A DNA stretch of 53,940 bases from Elusimicrobia bacterium GWA2_51_34. Lineage in GTDB: Bacteria; Elusimicrobiota; Elusimicrobia; Elusimicrobiales; UBA9959. Both the position numbers and the translations under genes were made by a program. The notes below the pieces were generated by a model that worked only from the letters and a program-made list of their open reading frames with translations, had not been told where the DNA came from and did no database searches. Location of the stretch: NCBI GenBank assembly GCA_001799565.1, contig MGTS01000034.1, positions 1 to 53,940 of the forward strand, given 5' to 3'. Below, piece after piece: positions 17,535-25,080 of the stretch. How positions within the stretch are numbered: position 1 is the first letter of the stretch; each line of letters starts with the position of its first letter.

Positions 17535-18362
17535 ATGAAACAAAAAGAAGTAAAAGTCAAAAACCTGATTTTTTCAAACAGCAAGGCGCTTACCTACATA
17601 GCCGGACCCTGCGTTATTGAAACCGAAGCCTCATACGAGCGCCTGGCGCGCGATCTGAAAGGAATATTTTCGTCTCTGAAAACTCCTTTTGTTTTAAAAG
17701 CTTCATTTGACAAAGCTAATCGCACCTCGTATAAGGCATTTCGCGGCATAGGCATGCGGGCCGCCCTGCCATTCTTAAAAAGTCTTAAAAAGCGCCTAGG
17801 CCTTACACTGCTTATTGATGTTCATGAACCGGCCCAGGCCCTGGAGGCGGCCGAAGCGGCGGATATACTGCAGGTCCCGGCCTTCCTTTGCCGCCAGACC
17901 GACCTGCTTTATGCCTGCGCAGACACGGGGCTTGTAGTGAATGTGAAGAAAGGTCAGTTCCTTTCGCCTTGGGAGGCGGAGAATATAGTAAAAAAGCTTG
18001 AATCGCGCGGAACAAGGCGTATTATGCTGACCGAGCGCGGGAACTCTTTTGGCTATTCAAACCTGGTGGTGGACATGCGTTCCCTTGAAGTGATGAAAGG
18101 CTTCGGATACCCTGTTATTTTCGACTGCACCCACTCCGTGCAGCGTCCCGGCGGTCTAGGCAGGTCCACCGGGGGCGACGCGCGTTTCGCCCTGCCGCTC
18201 GCGAAAGCCGCGGCAATACTTAAAATTGCCGGCATATTTTTTGAAACTCATCCGCATCCAGCCAGGGCTCTGTCAGACGGGCCGAATTCGCTAAAGCTTA
18301 AAGATGTAAAGCGGGTGGTTTCCGCGCTCAACCGCGTTGACAGCTTAGCCATGGAGATTTGA
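17535..18362 (+). CDS. kdsA: 3-deoxy-8-phosphooctulonate synthase
   Basis: The 275-residue enzyme condenses arabinose 5-phosphate and phosphoenolpyruvate to Kdo 8-phosphate. The motifs are YIAGPCVIETEASYERLA at the start, FVLKASFDKANRTS (PEP and A5P binding), LLIDVHEPAQALEAAEAADILQVPAFLCRQTDL, NVKKGQFLSPW and FDCTHSVQRPGG. The length is normal. Position 12 after the barrel start, where metal-dependent forms have Cys, reads Cys (GPCVIE), so a metal-dependent type is possible. It lies between pyrG and a small zinc-ribbon gene, with kdsD next. Confidence 0.95.
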   Translation: MKQKEVKVKNLIFSNSKALTYIAGPCVIETEASYERLARDLKGIFSSLKTPFVLKASFDKANRTSYKAFRGIGMRAALPFLKSLKKRLGLTLLIDVHEPAQALEAAEAADILQVPAFLCRQTDLLYACADTGLVVNVKKGQFLSPWEAENIVKKLESRGTRRIMLTERGNSFGYSNLVVDMRSLEVMKGFGYPVIFDCTHSVQRPGGLGRSTGGDARFALPLAKAAAILKIAGIFFETHPHPARALSDGPNSLKLKDVKRVVSALNRVDSLAMEI

Positions 18363-18399
18363 GGCGGGATAAAATACAAGCTTGTTACGAGGTTTAACT

Positions 18400-18663
18400 A
18401 TGAAATGCCCAAACTGCGCCCAGGAAAACAGAGCTTCCCTTAAATTCTGCCGAAAATGCGGAAGAGACCTTACACTGCCCCCCGCCTGGTTCCCGGGCTG
18501 GAAGTGGCATTTAAAAACCCTGTCATGGATTTATCTGGTGATCATTGCGGGCTTTTTCACCTTAAGTTGGCTTCTGCATAAACTCCCCCCGCCTTATGAC
18601 CAGCGTCGGATTCCTCCTGAAATGACCCCCTGGCTATCGCCACATAAAATCCCAGCACCATAA
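18400..18663 (+). CDS. Small zinc-ribbon membrane protein
   Basis: The 87-residue product starts at the ATG at 18400. Residues 3-24 form a zinc ribbon (MKCPNCAQENRASLKFCRKC, two CxxC pairs). One transmembrane helix follows at about residues 42-62 (WIYLVIIAGFFTLSWLL). This architecture (zinc ribbon plus helix) is widespread and of unknown function. It sits where kdsC would be found in an E. coli-like kdsD-kdsC arrangement, but it has no HAD motifs and cannot be the Kdo-8-phosphate phosphatase. Membrane association is inferred. Confidence 0.65.
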   Translation: MKCPNCAQENRASLKFCRKCGRDLTLPPAWFPGWKWHLKTLSWIYLVIIAGFFTLSWLLHKLPPPYDQRRIPPEMTPWLSPHKIPAP

Positions 18664-18785
18664 GATAGGGTAGAGGGTATAGGGGTTAGGGTAAAGGGTT
18701 CAGAAAAGAACTGAATAAAGGTTGAATTTATGAACAGTCTAAAAAATGTTTTCAAGTTTGTCTGTTGCTCTACCCTCTACCCTGG
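18664..18785. repeat. Intergenic heptamer inverted repeat, GGGTAGA family
   Basis: GGGTAGA GGGTATA GGGGTTA GGGTAAA on the left pairs with CTACCCT CTACCCT on the right (about 18769-18783). The left arm repeats about 26 bases of the element at 8734-8770. Confidence 0.8.
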
Positions 18786-18797
18786 CGAGGTGTTACC

Positions 18798-19778
18798 ATG
18801 AACGCGAAAGACTCTTTAATACTGCAAACGGCCCGCAGCGTGATTAAAAAAGAAGCTAGGGCGGTGGGCGGCCTGGCGAATACGCTTAACCGCGGTTTTT
18901 GCGCGGCTGTAAAAATGCTGGCGGCCTCGCGTGGCAAAGCGGTGCTTATAGGCATTGGCAAATCCGGCCTTATAGCGCGCAAGATCGCGGCCACCATGTC
19001 TTCCACCGGCACTCAAAGCATTTACCTGCACCCGGTGGAATCGCTTCACGGCGACCTGGGGATGATTTCCGAAGGTGATGTTATAATCGCCCTTTCCTAT
19101 TCGGGCGAAACCGAGGAAACCGCCAAGCTTATGGCTTTGCTTTCAAAACAGGGACTTAAGGTAATTTCCATTACCAACAACCCCGCTTCCCGCCTGGCCC
19201 GCAGCTCAGATATAACGCTTAACCTTGGCGTAAAAACGGAAGCCTGCCCCATGAATATCGTGCCCACCTCATCTACCACGGCAATGCTGGCACTTGGAGA
19301 CGCGCTTGCCGTGGCGCTGATGCGTCTGAAGGGTTTTACCAGCGACAAATTCGCCAGACTGCACCCTGGCGGCAGCCTTGGAAAACTTTTAAACATCCGC
19401 GTTTCCGACCTCATGCGCCGCGGCCGCGCAAACCCGGTGATAAACGAAAATTGCACGCTGAAGGCCGCACTTAAAGTTATGACGGACACCGCGGCGGGCG
19501 CCGTTTCCATAACCGGGCGACAAGGGCGGCTCAGCGGCTTTTTTACCGACGGAGACTTGAGGCGCTATTTACAGAAAGGGCAAACCGGACTTGATATAAA
19601 GCTTACCGCCGTAATGACCCGCAATCCTTTAACGGTGCATCCCGAAACCATGGCCCTGGAGGCCGCGCGGATAATTTCCGAATCCAAAGTTGACAACCTG
19701 CCGGTAACCGACAAAAAGACCGGCCGCCCCATTGGAATTATGGATGAAAAAGATCTATTGAAAGAAGGGTTGCTTTAA
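18798..19778 (+). CDS. kdsD: Arabinose-5-phosphate isomerase
   Basis: The ATG at 18798 gives 326 residues; an upstream in-frame start lies inside the repeat. It interconverts ribulose 5-phosphate and arabinose 5-phosphate, feeding kdsA. The SIS domain (residues 30-170) shows VLIGIGKSGLIARKIAATMSSTG, ESLHGDLGM, IALSYSGETEE and TSSTTAMLALGDALAVAL. Two CBS domains follow (about 200-326), the first opening after the VSDLMRRG motif and the second with VMTRNPLTVHPE and ending in GIMDEKDLL. The length is normal for KdsD/KpsF. It lies downstream of kdsA and upstream of the lpt genes. Confidence 0.93.
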   Translation: MNAKDSLILQTARSVIKKEARAVGGLANTLNRGFCAAVKMLAASRGKAVLIGIGKSGLIARKIAATMSSTGTQSIYLHPVESLHGDLGMISEGDVIIALSYSGETEETAKLMALLSKQGLKVISITNNPASRLARSSDITLNLGVKTEACPMNIVPTSSTTAMLALGDALAVALMRLKGFTSDKFARLHPGGSLGKLLNIRVSDLMRRGRANPVINENCTLKAALKVMTDTAAGAVSITGRQGRLSGFFTDGDLRRYLQKGQTGLDIKLTAVMTRNPLTVHPETMALEAARIISESKVDNLPVTDKKTGRPIGIMDEKDLLKEGLL

Positions 19779-19786
19779 ATTTTAGG

Positions 19787-19859
19787 GCCCACGGTTCAAC
19801 GGTCGAAAATCAGGGAACATAAGAATACCCTAAAAAAGCAATCTTAAACCGTGAACCAA
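19787..19859. repeat. Intergenic inverted repeat, GGTTCA family
   Basis: CACGGTTCAACGGTC pairs with TTAAACCGTGAACCA across a loop of about 40 bases, in the kdsD-lptC gap. Words match the element at 12131-12207. Confidence 0.65.
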
Positions 19860-19875
19860 TAGTTACAATTTAACC

Positions 19876-20370
19876 ATGAACTTATCTGCGCTTTTTATTT
19901 TACTCGCGCTTGCCGCGTGCTCCGGCGGCGGCCCGGCTGAAACTGCGTCCGGAGTGAGCCTTTTTTCCGGGTTTTCTGTTTCCGGAACGGACTCCAACTC
20001 TCTCAAATGGCGTCTTGACACTCCGGCGGCTTCCATGGAAGACCTGGAAAGCCGGATGACTTTTTCACTGCCGGTGATGCATTTTTACGAAGCCGGCAGG
20101 GTTTCTTCCATCATAAAAGCTAAATCCGGCCAGTTTGAACCATCAAAGAAATCAGCCATACTGTCCGCGAACGTGTCCGTTGACGCTAAAAAAGACGGTA
20201 TGCTGCTTAAAACGGAAAAACTTTATTACAGCTCTGAAAAAGGTAAAATCTGGACCGACGAAAAGGTAACGCTTTTTCGCGGTAAAACCGTGATAAAAGG
20301 CAAAGGTTTTACGGCCAATCCGGACCTTTCCGAGATAGAAATTGAGCATCAGGAAACCAAGATCCAATGA
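19876..20370 (+). CDS. lptC: LptC-like LPS export lipoprotein
   Basis: This is a 164-residue protein with a short signal ending in a lipobox (LALAAC, Cys at residue 15), so it is probably a lipoprotein, whereas E. coli LptC keeps an uncleaved helix. The rest is one LptA/LptC-type beta-jellyroll: FEPSKKSAILSANVSV, LKTEKLYYSSEKGKIWTDEKVTLFRGKTVIKGKGF and a terminal DLSEIEIEH. LptC links the inner-membrane LptBFG exporter to the periplasmic LptA bridge. The stop overlaps the lptA start as ATGA. The call rests on fold pattern and context (lptA and lptB next) rather than strong identity. Confidence 0.82.
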   Translation: MNLSALFILLALAACSGGGPAETASGVSLFSGFSVSGTDSNSLKWRLDTPAASMEDLESRMTFSLPVMHFYEAGRVSSIIKAKSGQFEPSKKSAILSANVSVDAKKDGMLLKTEKLYYSSEKGKIWTDEKVTLFRGKTVIKGKGFTANPDLSEIEIEHQETKIQ

Positions 20371-21305
20371 AAACCGCCGTTTTTTTTTATCTGTTCTTTA
20401 CGCTTGCGGCCGTACTCCGCCACGCGGTATCGGCGGAAAACCTGACCGCCTCAGGCGGACGCCGTGCCCCGGATTCTGACCCGCTTATGGGTTCGGTGGT
20501 TAAAAGCGATAAGTGGAAGATGGACCGGAAGAACAATCTGGAATTTTTCGATGGGGCAGTTTCATTTAAAAACCCGAGCTACACTATGCGCTCAGACCAC
20601 GCCATTTACAACCATTCGGCCAAACTATGGGATATCTATGGTTCGGCTTACATACTGCGTACATTCCCTGACTTGTCAAAAGTGGAGATTAACTGCGAAA
20701 AGGGCAAATACTTTGAAACAGGGCAAACCGCGTTCTTTGAGCGGGGCCGCAGGCAGATTAGCATGAAATATTATTTCCCAGCCTCAGTCGCGGACAACGC
20801 CATAGGCCCGCGACAGGCCAGTGTCACAGACAGCGCCATAGGCCCGCATCCGCCCAAGGCGGGCAGTGCCGCCCCGCCACCCGCTTCCGGACCGGCAGGA
20901 GGCCCCGCCTCAGCCGCTGACAGCTCCATAGGCCAGCGTCCGCCTAAGGCGGACAGAGTCACAGGTGGAAAAGCCGCGCAGGCAGGTGGCGGGGCCCCGA
21001 AGGAACTGCATGGTCTCGCGGATAAAGCCAAAGCCGAAAACACGCTGGGGCTTATGTCTTTTGAGGGCGATTTCTCGCTTACAACTGAAAACCTCCGTAT
21101 GCTCTCGCAAAAAGGCCTTTATCGCGACCTGGATAAAAGCTTTCTGATGTATGAATCAACGCCGCTGGTAGTGGGCACCACGGAGGGCTACGACTTTGCC
21201 ATTAACGCGGAGAAGATGAAATTTTTCAGAGATAGCCGCGACATAAAATTCTATAATAACGTTTTCGGCTGGGTGAAGGACCTGGATGCCAAAAAACAGC
21301 ACTAA
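20367..21305 (+). CDS. lptA: LptA/OstA-like LPS transport protein with low-complexity insertion
   Basis: The 312-residue protein has a signal peptide (residues 1-23) and an LptA-type beta-jellyroll in two parts: residues 45-135 (VKSDKWKMDRKNNLEFFDGAVSF, then MRSDHAIYNH) and residues 210-312 (GDFSLTTENLRMLSQKGLYRD, then YDFAINAEKMKFF). Between them lies a stretch of about 70 residues rich in Ala, Gly and Pro with repeated AIGP/SIGQRPPKA units. This insertion is encoded by palindromic GC-rich elements and looks like DNA invasion kept in frame. Another palindrome follows the signal peptide. LptA forms the periplasmic bridge for LPS. The ATGA overlap with lptC supports coupling. Confidence 0.82.
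   Translation: MKTAVFFYLFFTLAAVLRHAVSAENLTASGGRRAPDSDPLMGSVVKSDKWKMDRKNNLEFFDGAVSFKNPSYTMRSDHAIYNHSAKLWDIYGSAYILRTFPDLSKVEINCEKGKYFETGQTAFFERGRRQISMKYYFPASVADNAIGPRQASVTDSAIGPHPPKAGSAAPPPASGPAGGPASAADSSIGQRPPKADRVTGGKAAQAGGGAPKELHGLADKAKAENTLGLMSFEGDFSLTTENLRMLSQKGLYRDLDKSFLMYESTPLVVGTTEGYDFAINAEKMKFFRDSRDIKFYNNVFGWVKDLDAKKQH
20446..20458. repeat. Perfect short palindrome in lptA
   Basis: CCGCC TCA GGCGG lies just after the signal-peptide coding region. It has the same core style as the elements at 20849 and 20937. Confidence 0.55.
20770..20999. repeat. Palindromic elements inserted in lptA
   Basis: Two related palindromes, CATCCGCCCAAGGCGGGCA at 20848-20866 and CGTCCGCCTAAGGCGGACAG at 20937-20956, are each preceded by CCATAGGCC. 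A CCACCCGCTTCCGGACCGG stretch between them also occurs, with a few changes, in the DUF3108 gene near 12943. The reading frame stays open throughout. Confidence 0.75.
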
Positions 21306-21307
21306 TT

Positions 21308-21368
21308 TGCTGGTAGGCGAGTGCAGTTCGCTGGTAAACTAGCAGGTTTTAGGCATACCAGCTTACAG
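21308..21368. repeat. Intergenic heptamer inverted repeat, GCTGGTA family
   Basis: GCTGGTA GGCGAGT GCAGTTC GCTGGTA units pair with GCATACCAGCTTACAG on the right. It separates lptA from lptB. Confidence 0.75.
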
Positions 21369-21404
21369 TAAACTTTTAGCGGTATCATCAATTAAATCCA
21401 TACT

Positions 21405-22124
21405 ATGAAACTCTCATGTGAAATGCTGGAAAAAAGTTTCGGGCGCAAGGCTGTGGTAAACGGGCTCACGCTTGCCATCAACTCCGGAGAGGTTTGCGGC
21501 CTGCTTGGCCCTAATGGCGCCGGTAAAACCACAACTTTCCACATGCTGGTGGGTTTTCTTGAGCCCGATTCCGGCAAAGTTTTTATTGACGGGCGGGATG
21601 TGTCGCGCGAGCCTATGTATAAGCGGGCCAGAGGCGGGATCGGCTACCTGGCGCAGGAACCGACAGTCTTCCGCGGACTTAGCGTTGAAGAAAACCTTTT
21701 AGCCATTCTTGAGCGGACCATAAAAGACAAAACCGCGCTCGCTGGACGGGTGAACGCGCTATTGTCCGAGTTCGGCCTGCTGAAACTCAAAAAACAAATG
21801 GCATGGTCCCTTTCCGGAGGCGAAAAACGGCGCCTTGAAGTGGCGCGCGTTATGATAAATGAGCCCAGAATTATTTTATTAGACGAACCTTTTGTGGGGA
21901 TAGACCCAATAACGGTAAGCGAATTGAAAAAAACGATTTTTCACCTGAAGGAAAAAGGCATCGGCGTGCTGATTACCGACCACAATGTGCGTGAAACACT
22001 TTCAATTACCGACCGTTCATATCTCATTTACGAAGGCAAAATACTCATAGAAGGCTCACAGAACACCCTCCTTAACGACCCCAAAGCCCGCGAGCTGTAC
22101 CTCGGCTGGGATTTTAAGATGTAG
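21405..22124 (+). CDS. lptB: LPS export ABC transporter ATPase
   Basis: The 239-residue ABC ATPase powers LPS extraction from the inner membrane with LptF and LptG, which are not in this window. Walker A is GLLGPNGAGKTTTF (about residues 31-44), the Q loop is in YLAQEPTVFRGLSVEENLLAI (the LptB hallmark), the signature is LSGGEKRRLEVARVM, Walker B is RIILLDEPFVGIDP and the switch histidine is in ITDHNVRETLSI. The length matches LptB. It ends the plus-strand envelope block; the next genes run towards it on the minus strand. Confidence 0.95.
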   Translation: MKLSCEMLEKSFGRKAVVNGLTLAINSGEVCGLLGPNGAGKTTTFHMLVGFLEPDSGKVFIDGRDVSREPMYKRARGGIGYLAQEPTVFRGLSVEENLLAILERTIKDKTALAGRVNALLSEFGLLKLKKQMAWSLSGGEKRRLEVARVMINEPRIILLDEPFVGIDPITVSELKKTIFHLKEKGIGVLITDHNVRETLSITDRSYLIYEGKILIEGSQNTLLNDPKARELYLGWDFKM

Positions 22125-22142
22125 CGCTGCGGCAAAGTTCTG

Positions 22143-23354
22143 TTATTTTACGGTAGGCGGCCGTTTAAGGAAAGGGGACATCGCGGCCTTTATGTTTTCC
22201 GCCATGTACGCATGTCCCTGGTTGTTGATATGCCAGAGGGTGCGGTATAAACGCCAATCTATGCCGCCGCAATTATGGTCTATAATATGAAATCCGTGGC
22301 GCCGGGCATAGGCGCCAAGCAGGATGTTGATCCGGCTAAAATCATACTCACCCATATTTTCTTTCTTAATGTCCGGATACGTCTGGATAAACACGACAAC
22401 CTTGTGCCTGACTGCCCAACGCGATAAGACCAGAAAAGACCATTTTATAAGCGCTTCATGACTGTCCTTAAAACCCGCGTCATGATCATTAAGTTCCTGG
22501 TAGACCGAATAAGGGACAATGGAGAGCTTTTCCGGGAAAAACAGGCCGGCTTTTTTCAGAACGGCTTCCACTGCCTCGGTTTTAAAGCCCGCATTTAAGC
22601 CGGCAAAATAGAATTTCTGGTCCAGGCTCAGGCTTTTATTTTTTTTAAGAAAAACGGACAAGGCTTCGCACCGTATTTCATAACCTTTATCTTTCGGGCC
22701 TGTATTCCAAAATTCTATCATGGTAGAGTAAACCAGATGGGATCCTATCTTATCGTCAAGCGTTTTAAAATCCACAGGAAGCTTCTTTATCTTAAATGAA
22801 GCGGCAAGATAGCTGTAAAGCCTGTAAAGTTTCAAATGGTGGAACCATTTCGGGCGAAAAAGACACTTAAATTCCCCGCGGAATCCGGCTATCTCCGCGT
22901 TTGAAAGATAGCCGTATGCAAGATCTATAAATTTTTCTATGCCTATCAGATGCCAGGAGTTGACGCCCATGTTTATTACCGCTATCCGAGGAACCGCATC
23001 CCGGTCCATAATATTGCCTACGATTTGAAACCCGTTATTGCTGCCATACCCGAGGTTTGACATGGGATAGTCTTTAAATATCGGGTCTTTTTTTAGAATA
23101 TCGAAAAACCCCTTACCCTTGTCCGCCTCGGCCCCGTCGGTCCAGGAATCGCCTGAGAAAACTATGGAAGCATTGGAATCAGCCAGTGCACGGGTATTTG
23201 CTGGAAGCGGGAAAAGGCCTCCGATGCGCAGCAGCAGTTCAATCAGAAACAGGGCAACAATCAACCCCAGCATCACCGCAACCGGTTTCAAGAAAAACAG
23301 CGGGGCTCGTTCCATGGGGGAGCGCTCTGACTGGCGGTTATACTCATTGGGCAT
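22143..23354 (-). CDS. Membrane-anchored SGNH-hydrolase-like protein
   Basis: The ATG at 23354 is chosen because AAAGGA lies upstream at good spacing; a start 24 bases earlier is possible. About 403 residues: one N-terminal membrane helix (about 28-46), then a periplasmic domain. IVFSGDSWTDG gives the block I Ser in a GDS motif, INMGVNSWHLIG resembles block III, and the end shows HNCGGIDWR and LWHINNQGHAYMAENI, where the final His fits block V. This supports an SGNH/GDSL-type fold, often an acyl-esterase or acetyltransferase acting on surface polysaccharides. It overlaps the upstream membrane-protein gene by 11 bases, so the two are probably translated together. Confidence 0.6.
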   Translation of the reverse strand: MPNEYNRQSERSPMERAPLFFLKPVAVMLGLIVALFLIELLLRIGGLFPLPANTRALADSNASIVFSGDSWTDGAEADKGKGFFDILKKDPIFKDYPMSNLGYGSNNGFQIVGNIMDRDAVPRIAVINMGVNSWHLIGIEKFIDLAYGYLSNAEIAGFRGEFKCLFRPKWFHHLKLYRLYSYLAASFKIKKLPVDFKTLDDKIGSHLVYSTMIEFWNTGPKDKGYEIRCEALSVFLKKNKSLSLDQKFYFAGLNAGFKTEAVEAVLKKAGLFFPEKLSIVPYSVYQELNDHDAGFKDSHEALIKWSFLVLSRWAVRHKVVVFIQTYPDIKKENMGEYDFSRINILLGAYARRHGFHIIDHNCGGIDWRLYRTLWHINNQGHAYMAENIKAAMSPFLKRPPTVK

Positions 23355-25080
23355 AGTGTCCTTTGGGCAAATGGTCAATCATGAAATAATACATATTCTT
23401 CTTTTTAAGATCAGGGGCGGCGTCCCCTGTTGGTTTTAACCCGAACACAGTGTCGCGGATCAGTATGCCGCCGGTTTTTCTTAAATAGGTTCCTTTTTTG
23501 CCCTGAAGATAAATAGTGTTTGCCTGAAGCAGTTCGGCGTTTTTTTTGTTCCCAAAAAAGATAAACTTGAAATAAAATTTTCCATCCTTGATGAAAATAT
23601 CCTTATCAAGACTTTTTTCAATGACCGCAAACCGCGGGGGTTTATGCCATGTTTTCGGAAAACTCAATAATTGCTCCAGGATAAGAGAATCGGCCCATGA
23701 GTGAGAAAGGATGTATTTTGTTTCCAGCAGGTCCTTTCGTTCAATAATAATAGTGGTCCCATCGTTCATATCGGGGCATAATTGCACCACTTGATTCCAG
23801 AAGTCTTTCTGAAAGCCCCAGCTGCGCACGAAATCATTTTGAACAATGCCGCCGTAGCCGACATATGAAGAGCAAAAAAAAGAGATTAATAAAATTGAAA
23901 TTATTTTTAGCCGGTAGCGCGCAAAAATCAGATATAGTAAGTAAAATATCCCCCCCATAAGTATAGCGCTGGAAATACTTGCAGGTAAATGCACACTTGT
24001 CCCCCTGCCCGCCAATGCGACAGGAGGATAATAGCTTCCCGGAGCCGCTAAGAGATAGGAAAATACCAGCATAATGCCGCCAAGGATTATCGCTTTCAAT
24101 GGGATTTTCACTTCCAGTTTCAAAGATGTTCCAATGGAAATTGTTTCCAATTTAATATTGACCGGCTCCGATATCTTTTGAAACGTATGCTTTCTGGAAT
24201 AGAACAGGAAAAACAGCGTGAAGAAAGCGAAAGACGGCAGGATAAAAAGGGCCGAGATTTTATTGTTCGCCCACGCCTCACTGATAGCATGCAAGTAGGA
24301 ATAAATGGCGACAACGGGCCCGATAAAAAGCGACTTTAATGTTTTAAAAACAACATCATTCAGAACCAACTGTTCAAACAGCCGTTCAATACGCGCTTCA
24401 TTCGTAACTTGTCGCCACATAACGGCCGCCAGAACAATAAACGCGAAAATAATGGCATGTTTTATCTGGCGGAGCAGGTATTTCCGTTCCCTCCATTGAA
24501 TGTTTTCCAGCGCCGGCGCGAAGAAAAACGGCAAAAAAGCGGTTTCATAAGTAAGCAAAGAACAGGCTGCTGTTATGCAGGAAATCGTGTATTTTTTATG
24601 CAGGTACAGATGAAAGCCGATTAACAGGAAAGAGATTGATATCTGTAATTGATAAATATGAGTCAGGAAACCTTTTGTCGTATCCAGCGGCGATAAAATA
24701 AAAAAGAAAGCAACAAATACAGCCAATAGAGAAGGGAAAACTTTTTTCATCAACTGAAACAACAGAAATCCATTAGTTGTAACAATAATTAAACCAAGCA
24801 GATACATTGCCGGTATCCCGGAGATATTGTAAAGGACATACGAGAATACGTGCGGCAGCATAAATCCGATAACCCTTCCTTCGGGATTACCGGCAAATAT
24901 CTCTTTCAAAAGACGCAGGATCTGTGAAAAGTCCAGGTTGGCCGGGACAGCTACGAACACAAAATCATCTTCATATAATCCGAATTTGGTAAACCAAAAG
25001 AAGTGTGCCGCAAAAGTGACAGCCAATAGCGCCGCATAAACCAGCAGGCCCTCTTTAAAATCTTCTGTCCATGTTTTCAT
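23344..25080 (-). CDS. Polytopic membrane protein, GT-C glycosyltransferase-like
   Basis: The 578-residue protein has about ten hydrophobic helices in residues 10-430 and a soluble C-terminal part. Just after the first helix it has FGLYEDDFVF, an acidic pair in the first periplasmic loop like the catalytic Asp/Glu of GT-C lipid-phosphosugar-dependent transferases. An ILSPLDTTKGFLTH segment and VIGFMLPHVFSY fit the same fold. No precise family was recognised. It likely transfers a sugar from a polyprenyl-phosphate donor in the periplasm. It overlaps the triple-fusion gene upstream (ATGA, 25077-25080) and the SGNH-like gene downstream, which suggests one glycan-modifying operon. Confidence 0.55.
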   Translation of the reverse strand: MKTWTEDFKEGLLVYAALLAVTFAAHFFWFTKFGLYEDDFVFVAVPANLDFSQILRLLKEIFAGNPEGRVIGFMLPHVFSYVLYNISGIPAMYLLGLIIVTTNGFLLFQLMKKVFPSLLAVFVAFFFILSPLDTTKGFLTHIYQLQISISFLLIGFHLYLHKKYTISCITAACSLLTYETAFLPFFFAPALENIQWRERKYLLRQIKHAIIFAFIVLAAVMWRQVTNEARIERLFEQLVLNDVVFKTLKSLFIGPVVAIYSYLHAISEAWANNKISALFILPSFAFFTLFFLFYSRKHTFQKISEPVNIKLETISIGTSLKLEVKIPLKAIILGGIMLVFSYLLAAPGSYYPPVALAGRGTSVHLPASISSAILMGGIFYLLYLIFARYRLKIISILLISFFCSSYVGYGGIVQNDFVRSWGFQKDFWNQVVQLCPDMNDGTTIIIERKDLLETKYILSHSWADSLILEQLLSFPKTWHKPPRFAVIEKSLDKDIFIKDGKFYFKFIFFGNKKNAELLQANTIYLQGKKGTYLRKTGGILIRDTVFGLKPTGDAAPDLKKKNMYYFMIDHLPKGHYAQ

